Shown: positions 8,349 through 16,731 of the stretch, piece by piece
How the letters are laid out: every line of letters begins with the position of its first letter
Position numbering within the stretch: the first letter of the stretch is position 1
Assembly: GCA_030652115.1 (NCBI GenBank)
Contig: JAUSBK010000010.1
Location: forward strand, 186,001 to 250,000
Length of the DNA stretch: 64,000 nucleotides
From: Coriobacteriia bacterium
GTDB lineage: Bacteria; Actinomycetota; Coriobacteriia; Anaerosomatales; Anaerosomataceae
Reading direction: 5' to 3'
Program-made: the position numbers and the translations under genes
The notes under the pieces: model-generated
Told to the model about the DNA's origin: nothing
What the model saw: the letters and a program-made list of their open reading frames with translations, nothing else
The model's database searches: none

Positions 8349-9553
8349 TCGGCGCGCCGGCCCCCGAGCAACGTCGCCACCCGGTCCACGATCGCACGAG
8401 CGATCGCGCGCTTCGGCAAAACGCCGAGGGGCTCCACGCCATCTGCGCTCACGACCACGACGCTGTTGTCGTCGGTGCCGAAGCCGAGCGCCGGGTCGCT
8501 CACGTCGTTCGCGACGATGAGGTCGCAGCCCTTCGCGACGAGCTTCGCCTTCGCATTGGCTTCAACATCGGACGTTTCGGCCGCAAAACCCACGAGCACG
8601 GCCCTCCCGCCGCGCGCGCCAAGTTCGGCAAGGATGTCGGGGTTGCGCTCGAGCTCGATCGCGCCGGGCGCGTCGGTCTTCTTGATCTTGTCGACGGCCG
8701 CCGTCGCCGGCCGGAAGTCGGCCACTGCCGCCGACATCACGATCGCGTCGGCCGCATCCGCACGCGCGAGCACTGCGGCGCGCATCTGCAGCGCCGTCTG
8801 GACCCGCACGACCTCACAGCCGAACGGATCGGGCAGGTGCGACGGGCCGGTCACGAGGAAGACGCGGGCGCCGCGCCGCGCGGCCTCTTCGGCGATGGCA
8901 AAACCGGTCTTGCCCGAGGAGTGGTTGCCAATGTAGCGCACCGGGTCGATGGGCTCGTGCGTGCCACCGGCGGTCACGAGGACGTGCTTCCCCACCAGGT
9001 CGCGCGAGCGGCCGAGTTCGGCCTCGATCGCCGCCAGGATGGTCTCGACCGGTGCGAGTCTCCCCTCGCCCACGTCGCCGCAGGCGAGCTCGCCGCGCTC
9101 GGGATCCACGATCACGGCGCCGCGTGCCACAAGCGCGGCCACGTTGCGCTTCGTGACGTCCTTGCGCCACATGTGGACGTTCATGGCTGGCGCGATAACG
9201 AGCGGCGCCTCAGTCGCGAGTGCGGTCGTTGTGAGCATGTCGTCGGCACGCCCGTGCGCAAGCTTGGCCATCACGTTGGCGGTGCAGGGCGCGACCACCA
9301 TCACGTCGGCCTCCTCGGCGAGCGAGATGTGATGTACCTTTGCGTCCGGTTCGTCCGCCCACATCGATACCGTGACGGGCTCCGCCGAGAGCGTGCGGAA
9401 CGTGAGCGGCGAGACGAAGCGCGTTGCTGCCTCGGTCATCACGACCTTCACACGATGGCCGCGCTTCACGAGCGCACGCACGAGCTCGCACGTCTTGTAC
9501 GCGGCGATGCCGCCGGTCACGCCCACGACGACGGTCTTCTTCTCGGCTGACAC
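8345..9553 (-). CDS. coaBC: Phosphopantothenoylcysteine decarboxylase / phosphopantothenate-cysteine ligase
   Basis: This bifunctional coenzyme A enzyme (402 aa) first joins 4'-phosphopantothenate to cysteine (CoaB) and then decarboxylates the product (CoaC). The flavodoxin-like CoaC half is N-terminal: GVTGGIAAYKTCELVR, APAMNVHMW (conserved Asn) and ACGDVGEGRL with the active-site Cys. The CoaB half follows: TAGGTHEPIDPVRYIGNHSS, SAAVADFRP, NPDILAELG and the KKG..LIVANDV region. The GTG start at 9553 has GGAGG upstream. It is divergent from korA. Confidence 0.95.
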   Translation of the reverse strand: MSAEKKTVVVGVTGGIAAYKTCELVRALVKRGHRVKVVMTEAATRFVSPLTFRTLSAEPVTVSMWADEPDAKVHHISLAEEADVMVVAPCTANVMAKLAHGRADDMLTTTALATEAPLVIAPAMNVHMWRKDVTKRNVAALVARGAVIVDPERGELACGDVGEGRLAPVETILAAIEAELGRSRDLVGKHVLVTAGGTHEPIDPVRYIGNHSSGKTGFAIAEEAARRGARVFLVTGPSHLPDPFGCEVVRVQTALQMRAAVLARADAADAIVMSAAVADFRPATAAVDKIKKTDAPGAIELERNPDILAELGARGGRAVLVGFAAETSDVEANAKAKLVAKGCDLIVANDVSDPALGFGTDDNSVVVVSADGVEPLGVLPKRAIARAIVDRVATLLGGRRAE

Positions 9554-9599
9554 TGCGGCACCTCCTCCCGACCCCCGCAGTATGCGACAGTAGCAGCGC

Positions 9600-9642
9600 G
9601 GGGCACAAACTCGCCGCCCGGGGTACAAACCGTTTCGTACCC
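9600..9642. promoter_or_regulatory. Candidate operator between coaBC and korAB
   Basis: The divergent coaBC/korA gap contains an 11-base direct repeat, GGGGCACAAAC (9600-9610) and GGGGTACAAAC (9620-9630), offset by 20 bases or two helical turns. The second copy is also the left arm of an imperfect palindrome (9621-9642, GGGTAC...GTACCC). It lies just upstream of the korA ribosome-binding site. The regulator is unknown. Confidence 0.35.
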
Positions 9643-9669
9643 GCTCCCGAACTGCAAGGAGGCGTCACC

Positions 9670-11457
9670 GTGCCACTTCCGCCCAAAGGAAGCGAGCTTC
9701 GCATCAAGATCGGCGGCGAGGCGGGCTTTGGCATCAAGGCCGCCGGACAGATGCTCGCCCGATCGTTCGTAGACGCCGGGCTCGAGGTCTTCGACCTCAC
9801 CGAGTATCCGTCGCTCATCCGCGGTGGGCACAACACGTACACCTTGAGGGTCAGCCCGACGGCCATCTCAAGCCACGTCGAGACTGTGGACGTGCTGATA
9901 GCGCTCAACCGCGAGACCGTGGACCGTCACCTCGACGAGATGATCGAGGGCGGCGCGGTGATCTTCGATCCCGAGAGCACCTCAACCGAGGGATGGCTGC
10001 CGAACTCGAAGGTCCGCCCGGTGCCGGTACCGCTCGCGAAGTTCGCCAAGGAAGCCGGCGGGCCGATCATGGCGAACACCGTCGCCCTTGGCGCGGCGCT
10101 CGCGCTCGTACACTTCCCGCTCGAGTTTCTGGTGGACTCGCTGCGCGCGCAGTTCGCGCACAAGGCACCCGAGATCGCCGAACAGAACGTGGCGGCCGCA
10201 ACCGTCGGATACGGCTACGTAGCCAAGCTCGCCGGGGACTTCTGGATGGGCGTGGAGCCCAATCCGGACGCACCAAAGCGGCTCCTGGTGGACGGCAACG
10301 AGGCGGTGGGGCTCGGCGCGCTCGCAGCGGGCATCGGCTTCTACGCCGCCTACCCGATGACCCCCGCCTCGTCGCTGCTGCACTTCATGGCGGCGCACGA
10401 GCGCGACGCAGGTGTGGTCGTGAAGCATACCGAAGACGAGATCGCCGCGATGAACATGGTCGTGGGCGCGGCCTTCACCGGCACCCGAACGATGTGCGCG
10501 AGCGCAGGCGGCGGCTTCGCACTCATGGTGGAGGCGTTCGGCATGGCGGCGGTGAGCGAGAGTGCCGTCGTCGTGGGCGTGTTCACCCGCCCCGGACCGG
10601 CGACCGGTCTTCCCACCTGGACCGAGCAGTCCGACCTGCGTTACGTGCTCCACGCCGCGCAGGGCGAGTTCCCTCGTGTGGTGCTCGCCCCCGGCGACCG
10701 CACCGACGCCTTCGAACTAACCTGGAGGGCGTTCAACCTCGCCGACCAGCTCCAGACGCCTGTCGTCATCCTCGGCGACAGCTACCTGTCTGACAACCGG
10801 GAGACGGTGCCGTACTTCGACCTTGAGGCGGTTGCAGTCGACCGAGGGAAGCTCGTGGCCGAAGGTGACGTCGCGGACCACCCTGACGCTCTAGATGAGG
10901 CTGGACGTTACCTCAGGTACAAGCTCACGGATTACGGCGTCTCGACGCGCGTCCTGCCAGGTGTGACCGGAGCAATCCAGCTCGGCAACTCGTACGAGCA
11001 TGATGAGTACGGCTACGGCTCCGCGGGCGAGTCGGCCGACATGCGCGAAGCCCAGAACGACAAGCGTATGCGCAAGCTCGAACTCGCTCGCACGCTCGTG
11101 CCGAGACCGGCGTTGTTTGGCGCGGATACCGCGGAGGCTGATGTCGCGGTGCTCTTCTTTGGAACCACCAAGGGTCCCGTGCTCGAGGCGATGCGCTGGA
11201 TCGAACCCGATGGCGTGAAGGTGGCCGCCATGCAGGTCGTGACGCTCTGGCCCTTCCCCGCCGATGACGTATCGGTGTTCCTCGGCGCGGCCAAGCGCAC
11301 GCTGATCGTGGAGGGCAACTACACCGGGCAGCTGCAGGGGCTCGTGCGTGAACAGTGCCTGCGCGACGTGGAGGACACGCTCCACCGCTACGACGGGCGG
11401 CCGTTCTCGCCCGAGATGGTCTACGAGAAGCTGAAGGAGGTGGCCGAGAATGCCTGA
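9670..11457 (+). CDS. korA: 2-oxoacid:ferredoxin oxidoreductase, fused gamma-alpha subunit
   Basis: This 595-aa subunit of a thiamine-diphosphate/iron-sulfur oxidoreductase oxidises a 2-oxoacid to its acyl-CoA and reduces ferredoxin. The N-terminal gamma-type domain (GGEAGFGIKAAGQMLARSF, residues ~10-190) is fused to the alpha domain (AYPMTPASSLLHFMAAHERD, EDEIAAMNMVVGAAFTG, SAGGGFALMVEAFGMA, ARPGPATGLPTWTEQ-like stretch). The GTG start at 9670 has AGGAGG 7 nt upstream. It overlaps the beta-subunit gene by 8 nt. The two-gene layout fits the 2-oxoglutarate type (KorAB), but the substrate cannot be fixed from sequence alone. Confidence 0.9.
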   Translation: MPLPPKGSELRIKIGGEAGFGIKAAGQMLARSFVDAGLEVFDLTEYPSLIRGGHNTYTLRVSPTAISSHVETVDVLIALNRETVDRHLDEMIEGGAVIFDPESTSTEGWLPNSKVRPVPVPLAKFAKEAGGPIMANTVALGAALALVHFPLEFLVDSLRAQFAHKAPEIAEQNVAAATVGYGYVAKLAGDFWMGVEPNPDAPKRLLVDGNEAVGLGALAAGIGFYAAYPMTPASSLLHFMAAHERDAGVVVKHTEDEIAAMNMVVGAAFTGTRTMCASAGGGFALMVEAFGMAAVSESAVVVGVFTRPGPATGLPTWTEQSDLRYVLHAAQGEFPRVVLAPGDRTDAFELTWRAFNLADQLQTPVVILGDSYLSDNRETVPYFDLEAVAVDRGKLVAEGDVADHPDALDEAGRYLRYKLTDYGVSTRVLPGVTGAIQLGNSYEHDEYGYGSAGESADMREAQNDKRMRKLELARTLVPRPALFGADTAEADVAVLFFGTTKGPVLEAMRWIEPDGVKVAAMQVVTLWPFPADDVSVFLGAAKRTLIVEGNYTGQLQGLVREQCLRDVEDTLHRYDGRPFSPEMVYEKLKEVAENA

Positions 11458-12337
11458 GGTCTCCGAGATCACCGGCGCGCTGGCGCCCACGTGGTGCCCC
11501 GGTTGCGGCAACTTCCAAATGCAGAAGGCGCTTTCCGAGGTGCTCGCCGAAAGCGGCATGCGCTTCGAGGACTACGTGATGGTGTGGGGCATCGGCTGCC
11601 ACGGCAACGGCGCCGACTTCTACCGCTCACAGGGCTTCCATGGCCTGCACGGTCGCGCGCTCCCGCTCGCGACCGGCATCGCGCTCACCAACCCCGACCT
11701 CAAGGTGATCGTGGAGATGGGTGACGGCGACGGCTACGGCATCGGCGGCAACCACTTCATCCACTCGGTACGCCGCAACATCAACATGGTGGCGATCTTC
11801 CACAACAACCAGATATACGGCCTCACGACGGGGCAGGCCTCTCCCACCTCGGACCAGTTCATGAAGACGCCGAGCACCCCGGGCGGCGTGGTGGAGGAGC
11901 CGGTGAACCCCGTTGGCGTAGCGGTGGCGCAGGGCGCGTCCTTCGTGGCACGCGGCTTCGCGGGCGACGTGGAACACCTGAAGGACCTCTACCGGCAGGC
12001 ACTCGCCCATAAGGGCTTCGCCGTGGTGGACGTCTACCAGCCCTGCGTGACCTGGAACAAGATCAACACCTTCAAGTGGTTCCGCGATCGCGTCTACAAG
12101 CTCGAGGAGACCGAAGGCTACGACCCGACGAACCGCACGCAGGCGTTCGACGTATCGATGTCGACCTTCCACGAGCTCACCTGCGCGCCGGACGAGTGTA
12201 AGATCCCGATCGGCGTGTTCTACCGCGAAGAGGACTCGTTCACCTACCAAGACGGCCTGCCGCAACTCGACCGGCCGATGTGGAAGCATGCATCCGAGCC
12301 GAGGGACATCTCGGCGATCCTCGAGAAGTACGAGTAA
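11450..12337 (+). CDS. korB: 2-oxoacid:ferredoxin oxidoreductase, beta subunit
   Basis: This 295-aa thiamine-diphosphate-binding subunit has WCPGCGNF, GIGCHGN and a GDGDGYGIGGNHFIH motif (the GDG...N signature for TPP and Mg). IFHNNQIYGLTTGQASPTS is typical of KorB and PorB proteins, as are the conserved cysteines of the 4Fe-4S site (CxxC near the N-terminus and VYQPCVTWN). It is translationally coupled to korA by overlap. Reduced ferredoxin from this enzyme could feed anaerobic electron carriers such as the polyferredoxin encoded at 16.7 kb. Confidence 0.92.
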   Translation: MPEVSEITGALAPTWCPGCGNFQMQKALSEVLAESGMRFEDYVMVWGIGCHGNGADFYRSQGFHGLHGRALPLATGIALTNPDLKVIVEMGDGDGYGIGGNHFIHSVRRNINMVAIFHNNQIYGLTTGQASPTSDQFMKTPSTPGGVVEEPVNPVGVAVAQGASFVARGFAGDVEHLKDLYRQALAHKGFAVVDVYQPCVTWNKINTFKWFRDRVYKLEETEGYDPTNRTQAFDVSMSTFHELTCAPDECKIPIGVFYREEDSFTYQDGLPQLDRPMWKHASEPRDISAILEKYE

Positions 12338-12348
12338 CCGGCGGGCCC

Positions 12349-12457
12349 GGGTGTCCCGTACTGCGTAGTCCTCGCAGGGGGCCCTCGGCCTTCGCGGCGC
12401 TCGCCCGCGCCGCGTTCGGCCTCCCCCTGCTGCGGAGTGACTCCGTACGGGACACCC
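12349..12457 (-). repeat. Folded intergenic repeat, copy A (inverted relative to copy B)
   Basis: A 109-bp element is bounded by 13-base terminal inverted repeats (12349-12361 and 12445-12457, GTGTCCCGTAC / GTACGGGACAC). Internally it carries CGGAGTCACTCCG (itself a small palindrome) and the reverse of GCGAGGACTACG. The same core motifs recur at 14012-14103 in the opposite orientation. It lies between korB and the vapBC pair and contains no gene. Confidence 0.6.
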
Positions 12458-12505
12458 CGACCCGCGTCCGAGGCCTTCCCAAGCAGTCCCTCGAACCCAC
12501 AAGTA

Positions 12506-12907
12506 CTACTCGATCAGCGTGACGCCGGGGAACGCGGCATGTGCCCGCCTGTCGGCCGAGAAGAGCTCCGCATCCAGCATCGCGGCGATCGCTGGAGCGC
12601 AGGCGTCGTATACGTCGCATCCGAGTGCGGCTGCCTGATCAAGCGTCCTTCGCATCACATGGGCAACCGGCGGAACGGTGACCATCCCGGCCGTGGAGAA
12701 GAGCTCAGCCGCACGGCGAGCCGGCACATCGCCCGCTTTGCGCTTCACGGTGCGAAGGACCTCGTACACGAACAGATCCGGGACGACGAGGGTCACCTCA
12801 CCCTCGGCCGCCGCGTGCAACAGCGCGAGTGCCTCCGCGCGACCGGACTCCAGAGTGAACCACTTCACGCCGACAGATGCGTCAAGCACGACGAGCCGAC
12901 TAGGCAT
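12506..12907 (-). CDS. vapC: VapC-type PIN-domain toxin
   Basis: This 133-aa PIN-domain ribonuclease has its acidic residues in the expected places: LVVLDASVGVKW (first Asp), LFVYEVLR (Glu), DVYDACAPA (Asp) and ELFSADRR (Asp). VapC toxins cleave tRNA or rRNA and are held in check by the co-encoded antitoxin. The start ATG 12907 overlaps the antitoxin stop by 8 nt, the usual antitoxin-toxin arrangement. Confidence 0.88.
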   Translation of the reverse strand: MPSRLVVLDASVGVKWFTLESGRAEALALLHAAAEGEVTLVVPDLFVYEVLRTVKRKAGDVPARRAAELFSTAGMVTVPPVAHVMRRTLDQAAALGCDVYDACAPAIAAMLDAELFSADRRAHAAFPGVTLIE

Positions 12908-13229
12908 CCGAACCGCCCGAACGCTCCTCGATGATCCGCAGAATGACCTCTGCGTCACTTGCGCCGTCAGGGGCGTGGCGCAAACCGATCAGGAACTCGC
13001 TGGCGCTGACCTCGGGCATCATGTCGTTGTCGGCCCACATGGCCGCGACCTCGTCGGCGATGGCGATGGCGCGCTCCACGCCGGCACGCCGTTTGTCACC
13101 AGCGCGCGACGTGACGTACTCGGCCAACGCCTCCTGCACGATGGAGCTGCGGCTCCGTCCGAGTGCCAGCGCGTCGGCGTCCACGTGTTCGAGCAGGTCA
13201 TCGGGTATGTAGACGTTCACTTTGGCCAT
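12900..13229 (-). CDS. vapB: Ribbon-helix-helix antitoxin (VapB-like)
   Basis: This 109-aa protein has an N-terminal ribbon-helix-helix DNA-binding fold (MAKVNVYIPDDLLEHVDADA, RSRSSIVQEALAEYV), with an acidic C-terminal tail that would wrap the PIN toxin. ATG 13229 is chosen because it opens the RHH strand and has GGGAG upstream; a longer frame adds unlikely residues. It probably represses its own promoter through the repeats at 13243-13265. Confidence 0.85.
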   Translation of the reverse strand: MAKVNVYIPDDLLEHVDADALALGRSRSSIVQEALAEYVTSRAGDKRRAGVERAIAIADEVAAMWADNDMMPEVSASEFLIGLRHAPDGASDAEVILRIIEERSGGSDA

Positions 13230-13242
13230 GGCGCGCTCCCAG

Positions 13243-13265
13243 GGTACTACCTTATAGGTACTACC
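13243..13265 (-). promoter_or_regulatory. Promoter/operator of the vapBC pair
   Basis: Two identical 9-base repeats GGTACTACC (13243-13251 and 13257-13265) flank TTATA. On the minus strand this reads as a TATAAG -10 box sitting between the repeats, 15-30 bases before the antitoxin start. Paired short repeats over a -10 box are typical autoregulatory operators for ribbon-helix-helix antitoxins. Confidence 0.55.
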
Positions 13266-13421
13266 TCCCGAGAATACTGCCGCCGCAGTCAAGACGCAAG
13301 CTGAAGACGGCTAGAGATTCGATTCGCGCTTCATCGCGCCCAGGACCGCTATACTCTAGATTACATACGGTTTCAAATACGTTAACCTGTACGTACTAGT
13401 GTGCAATCTTGGAGGTGCCTC

Positions 13422-13703
13422 ATGCCCCAGCTCCGACCTTCCACTGACGTCCGACCCGTGACCGAGTTCCGGGCCAATGCCTCGGCGATCATCGAACACG
13501 TGCGCTCGACGAGACGTCCACTCATCCTCACGCAGCATGGGCGGAGCGCGGCGGTCCTGTTGGATCCTCAGGTCTTTGAGGATCTCGTCGCTGAGAACGA
13601 GCTCCTCCGCCACTTGGCGATCTCTGAGACTCAGCTGGCCGCGGGCGAGGTCATCGCCCACGAAGATGTCGTCCGCCGCATCAGGGAGAAGTACGGGTTG
13701 TGA
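13422..13703 (+). CDS. Phd/YefM-family antitoxin
   Basis: This 93-aa antitoxin has the Phd/YefM pattern: VTEFRANASAIIEHVRST, RPLILTQHGRSAAVLLD and FEDLVAENELLR. Members of the family neutralise and autoregulate RelE, ParE or Doc toxins. ATG 13422 follows GGAGGT at 5-nt spacing. The gene is divergent from the vapBC pair and overlaps the toxin start by 4 nt. Confidence 0.88.
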   Translation: MPQLRPSTDVRPVTEFRANASAIIEHVRSTRRPLILTQHGRSAAVLLDPQVFEDLVAENELLRHLAISETQLAAGEVIAHEDVVRRIREKYGL

Positions 13704-14011
13704 GAGTCGCGTGGACCGAGCATGCGTACGCGCAGCTGGATGAGGCGATGGCCTTCATCGCGCGGGACAAGCCGCAGGTCGCGGCCGAGTGGCTCGATCG
13801 CATACTCGACTCCGCGACAGACCTGGCCGACTTCCCCGATCTGGGCCGCGTTGTCCCAGAAGCGGCACGCAAGGACATCCGCGAGCTGATCATCAGCCCC
13901 TACCGATTGATCTACCGCAGGGATCCCGATTCGGTCACCGTCACAATGGTTCTTCACGAGCGACGAGTGCTGGATGAGGATGCGACAATCGCGCGGGATG
14001 GCCAGACCTAA
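13700..14011 (+). CDS. RelE/ParE-family toxin
   Basis: This 103-aa basic protein has the RelE/ParE fold signature: VAWTEHAYAQLDEAMAFIA, RILDSATDLADFPDLGR, IRELIISPYRLIYRR and VTVTMVLHERR. RelE members cleave mRNA on the ribosome, whereas ParE members poison gyrase; the LADFPxLGR...YRLIYR pattern is closer to ParE-like chromosomal toxins, but the target is not certain. The GTG start overlaps the antitoxin stop (GTGA). Confidence 0.88.
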   Translation: MRVAWTEHAYAQLDEAMAFIARDKPQVAAEWLDRILDSATDLADFPDLGRVVPEAARKDIRELIISPYRLIYRRDPDSVTVTMVLHERRVLDEDATIARDGQT

Positions 14012-14103
14012 GCGGAGTCACTCCGCAGCCGGGGAAGGCGCCGAGGAGGCATGTCCTCCGAACGCGCCGCGGGGGCCCCCGGCGAGGACTACGTAGCACG
14101 GTA
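14012..14103 (+). repeat. Folded intergenic repeat, copy B
   Basis: Immediately after the toxin stop, the sequence repeats the core of copy A in opposite orientation: CGGAGTCACTCCGCAGC followed by GGGG-AGGC, later GGCCCCC-GCGAGGACTACG-AGCACGG. The middle is diverged and contains its own hairpins (GGAGGCATGTCCTCC). The two copies bracket the two toxin-antitoxin pairs. Confidence 0.6.
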
Positions 14104-14122
14104 CTCGGAGGCGCCCAGTCCG

Positions 14123-15364
14123 TCACAGCATGCTCTCCCACCAGGTCGCGAGCCTGTCCGCATGGTGGCCGTAGACGAGCACGATGTGGTTGCCGAGCGG
14201 CGAGGAGAGCAAGTCGCTCACGTCGCCACGTGAGAGCGCGATGCGCACCTGCGTGCGGCACAGGTTCTCGGCGTCACCAGTGGCCACGATCTCCCCTTCG
14301 GCAAGCCAGAGCGCGTCCATCATCGAGCCGCCGATGCGCAGCAACGTGACCGGCCCGAGCGGCAACATCCCCTGGATGCCGATGCCGAGGCCGGATTCGA
14401 AGTGTGAGCGCAGGCGGTACGCGTCCACCATCGTTCGCGGCACGGTGCAGTGCGCGAGCAAGAGCGCGTTGGCCTCCTCGTCGATCCCCGAGGGGTTGGC
14501 CATCCACGGCGTCTGGCCGGTGAGCAGTTGCGCCCACATCAGGCCGACCGTGCTCACGAGATCACCCTCGCAGCCGGCAATCACGCCGGTGTCGGTGAGC
14601 TCCGAGAGCGCGAAGCAGCCGCTCGTGCCGCGCTCAAGCACGATGTCGAAGCAGCGAAGCGTGAGCGCGTCGAGCCGGTGTGTGGCCACGAGCGCGCGCA
14701 GGCCTTCGTAGACGCGCGCAACCGCGGTGAGGTCATCCGCCGAAGGCTCGAGCGTCTCGGTGGCGTCACGCGAAAGCGAAGCCACGCCCGCCTCCACGTC
14801 CGTCTCGGCAGCGGCATCCATCGCGGCGGTCAGGTTGTCGAGCGGGATCGGCACCACCTCGGGGCCCCACACTTCGGCGACCACCGCAGGGTCGGGCGAG
14901 CTTGCCACCAGCCAGTCGGAGGGCGCACCCACAAGCCCGATCCGCGCCGAGTGGAGCGCCGCACGCACACGCAGGTCGTGCAGCGCGCTCTCGAGCGCGG
15001 CGAGACCCTCGGTGTCGTCGGGACCGCGGAGGTAGACGATGCGCCCCTGTGCGCCGTCCTGGTGCAGGCGCGCGAGCACCTCGAGTGACGCCGGCAGCGA
15101 GTTGTTGCCCGGGTGCGCCACGAGCAGCACCGGCTCGCCGGGGTGCGCCGCCTCACGCTGCTCGTGCAGATCGAGGAGCGCGCGCTCGGTGCCGCCGGTG
15201 GCCATCACGAAGCACAGCGGATCCGGATCGCCGAAGTCCCCGGCATGCCACCGCACGCCGCCGAACGATTCGAGCTGCGCCATGTACATGGCCACGACGG
15301 CCTCTTCCTGACCGGCGCCGGCAAACGGCGGGACGACCGGAACGAACCCGAAACGTGCGGACAT
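14123..15364 (-). CDS. L-fucose/L-arabinose isomerase-like protein
   Basis: This 413-aa protein resembles the distant fucose-isomerase-like family. It has an N-terminal Rossmann-like part (MSARFGFVPVVPPFAG, VLLVAHPGNNSLPAS, IGLVGAPSDWLV) and a C-terminal part with CFALSELTDTGVIAGCEGD, ANPSGIDEEANALLLAHCTVP and HFESGLGIGIQG, matching the metal-binding Glu/Asp/His region of fucose-isomerase C-terminal domains. ATG 15364 has GAGGAG upstream; an in-frame ATG at 15412 is less likely. The neighbours give no sugar pathway, so the substrate is unknown. Confidence 0.72.
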   Translation of the reverse strand: MSARFGFVPVVPPFAGAGQEEAVVAMYMAQLESFGGVRWHAGDFGDPDPLCFVMATGGTERALLDLHEQREAAHPGEPVLLVAHPGNNSLPASLEVLARLHQDGAQGRIVYLRGPDDTEGLAALESALHDLRVRAALHSARIGLVGAPSDWLVASSPDPAVVAEVWGPEVVPIPLDNLTAAMDAAAETDVEAGVASLSRDATETLEPSADDLTAVARVYEGLRALVATHRLDALTLRCFDIVLERGTSGCFALSELTDTGVIAGCEGDLVSTVGLMWAQLLTGQTPWMANPSGIDEEANALLLAHCTVPRTMVDAYRLRSHFESGLGIGIQGMLPLGPVTLLRIGGSMMDALWLAEGEIVATGDAENLCRTQVRIALSRGDVSDLLSSPLGNHIVLVYGHHADRLATWWESML

Positions 15365-15490
15365 AGCGCGGCTCCTCGCGACGACGACCGGACAGAAGTG
15401 AAGGTACCCCATCGCGAGTAGCTCGCGTTCGGGTATGCTCGGCATCGGTGTTGCTGCACGCACTCTCATCCGCTCCGATGGAGGCCCTCT

Positions 15491-16582
15491 GTGCGCCGAA
15501 CGCTCGTGATCGCGCTGCTGCTGCCCGCCCTGCTCGCGGGCTGCTCGGTCGGGTTGCCTAAAGGCGTCATCTACCCGTCCATAACCCTCGACCAGACGGT
15601 CACCGACGACATCCCCGTGACCCACTCGTTCGTCTTCGAGGGACAACAGGTGACGCTCAACGTGACCGTGGACGGCAGCCTGTACGCGGGTGCGGTGGCC
15701 GCCGAGAAGACCGTCACTCGCTTCGGCAATGCGCGCGAGAACGACTGGATCGAGGACTACTGGCCGGCGTTCATCAACGAAGAGCACCAGGAGGAATTCT
15801 ACGCCTCGCTGCTCGCAGCGCTCAGGCAGGTGCGCGACAACGCGGGACTCGATGCCGACCGGTATGGCGAGCTCATGACCGTGTACGTGCAGTCGCTCGC
15901 CTACCAGACCGACCCGGTCGACCTCGAGCCCAAGTTCCCGGTGGAGACGTTCGTGGACGGAGCCGGCGACTGCGACGACAAGACGCTCCTGCTCGCGGGG
16001 CTGCTCTCGCGCGAGGGGTACGACGTGGCGATCCTCATGTTCGAGCCCGAACAGCACGTGGCGCTCGGCATCCGCTCGGAGGACATCGGCTACCTCGACA
16101 CCGGCTACGCGTTCGTGGAGACGACCGCCGAAGGATTCATCGGCATGGTGCCGGACAGCTTTGGCAGCGGGGTGACGCTCACCAGCGAGCCACGCGTGTT
16201 CGGCGTGGACGGCGGCACGCTTGCCTACACCGCCGGTGACGACGTGCGGGGCATCCTCGACGGCCGCACCGAAGCGATTGCGCGCGCAGCGGATCTGGCG
16301 TCGCAGATCGATGCGGCTGATGCCGAACTCGCCAGCCTGCAGGCGGAACTCGCAGCCGCACAGGCCGAACTCAACTCGCTCAGGTCGAGTGGACGCACCG
16401 CCGAGTACAATGCCGCGGTGCCCGAGTACAACGCACTCGTGGACGAGTTCAACACAGCGGCCGATCGGCGCAACGACCTCGCCAACCAGCACAACGCTCT
16501 CGCCGCCCTCGACCGGCTCGTGGTGGAGGGCCTGCACGACCGCGCGGGTACGTACGCGGCGATCACGACCGCGCTGCAGTAG
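15491..16582 (+). CDS. Lipoprotein with transglutaminase-like domain
   Basis: This 363-aa exported lipoprotein has the signal ALLLPALLAGC with lipobox LLAGC. A transglutaminase/cysteine-protease-like core includes GAGDCDDKTLLLAGLL (Cys), EPEQHVALGI (His) and YAFVETTAEGFIG, the Cys-His-Asp/Glu order of that fold. The C-terminal ~110 residues are a coiled coil (DAADAELASLQAELAAAQ) with an AEYNAAVPEYNALVDEFN repeat. The GTG start has GGAGG upstream. The function is unknown; an envelope-associated role is implied. Confidence 0.75.
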   Translation: MRRTLVIALLLPALLAGCSVGLPKGVIYPSITLDQTVTDDIPVTHSFVFEGQQVTLNVTVDGSLYAGAVAAEKTVTRFGNARENDWIEDYWPAFINEEHQEEFYASLLAALRQVRDNAGLDADRYGELMTVYVQSLAYQTDPVDLEPKFPVETFVDGAGDCDDKTLLLAGLLSREGYDVAILMFEPEQHVALGIRSEDIGYLDTGYAFVETTAEGFIGMVPDSFGSGVTLTSEPRVFGVDGGTLAYTAGDDVRGILDGRTEAIARAADLASQIDAADAELASLQAELAAAQAELNSLRSSGRTAEYNAAVPEYNALVDEFNTAADRRNDLANQHNALAALDRLVVEGLHDRAGTYAAITTALQ

Positions 16583-16665
16583 CGTTACCGCGCTGCGGCG
16601 ACGGGCCGCCCCCATCTCCATCTGACGCACACAACTTCGGCATGTTCACTACACGATGATGCTGC

Positions 16666-16681
16666 ATACCTAGTAGGGTAT
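16666..16681. promoter_or_regulatory. Possible operator upstream of the polyferredoxin gene
   Basis: A short inverted repeat ATACC (16666-16670) ... GGTAT (16677-16681) lies in the 149-bp gap before the polyferredoxin gene and overlaps a -10-like GGGTATAC. No regulator is identified. Confidence 0.25.
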
Positions 16682-16731
16682 ACGCACGCCGACGCCTGGC
16701 ACGGAGCCGGGCAGCCGACACAGGAGGCAGA

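Noticed and set aside
14123-16630. A very long minus-strand frame of 835 codons
   Set aside because: Only residues from 15364 onward look like a protein family. The upstream half lies opposite the transglutaminase-like lipoprotein gene and is an antisense frame of high-G+C DNA.
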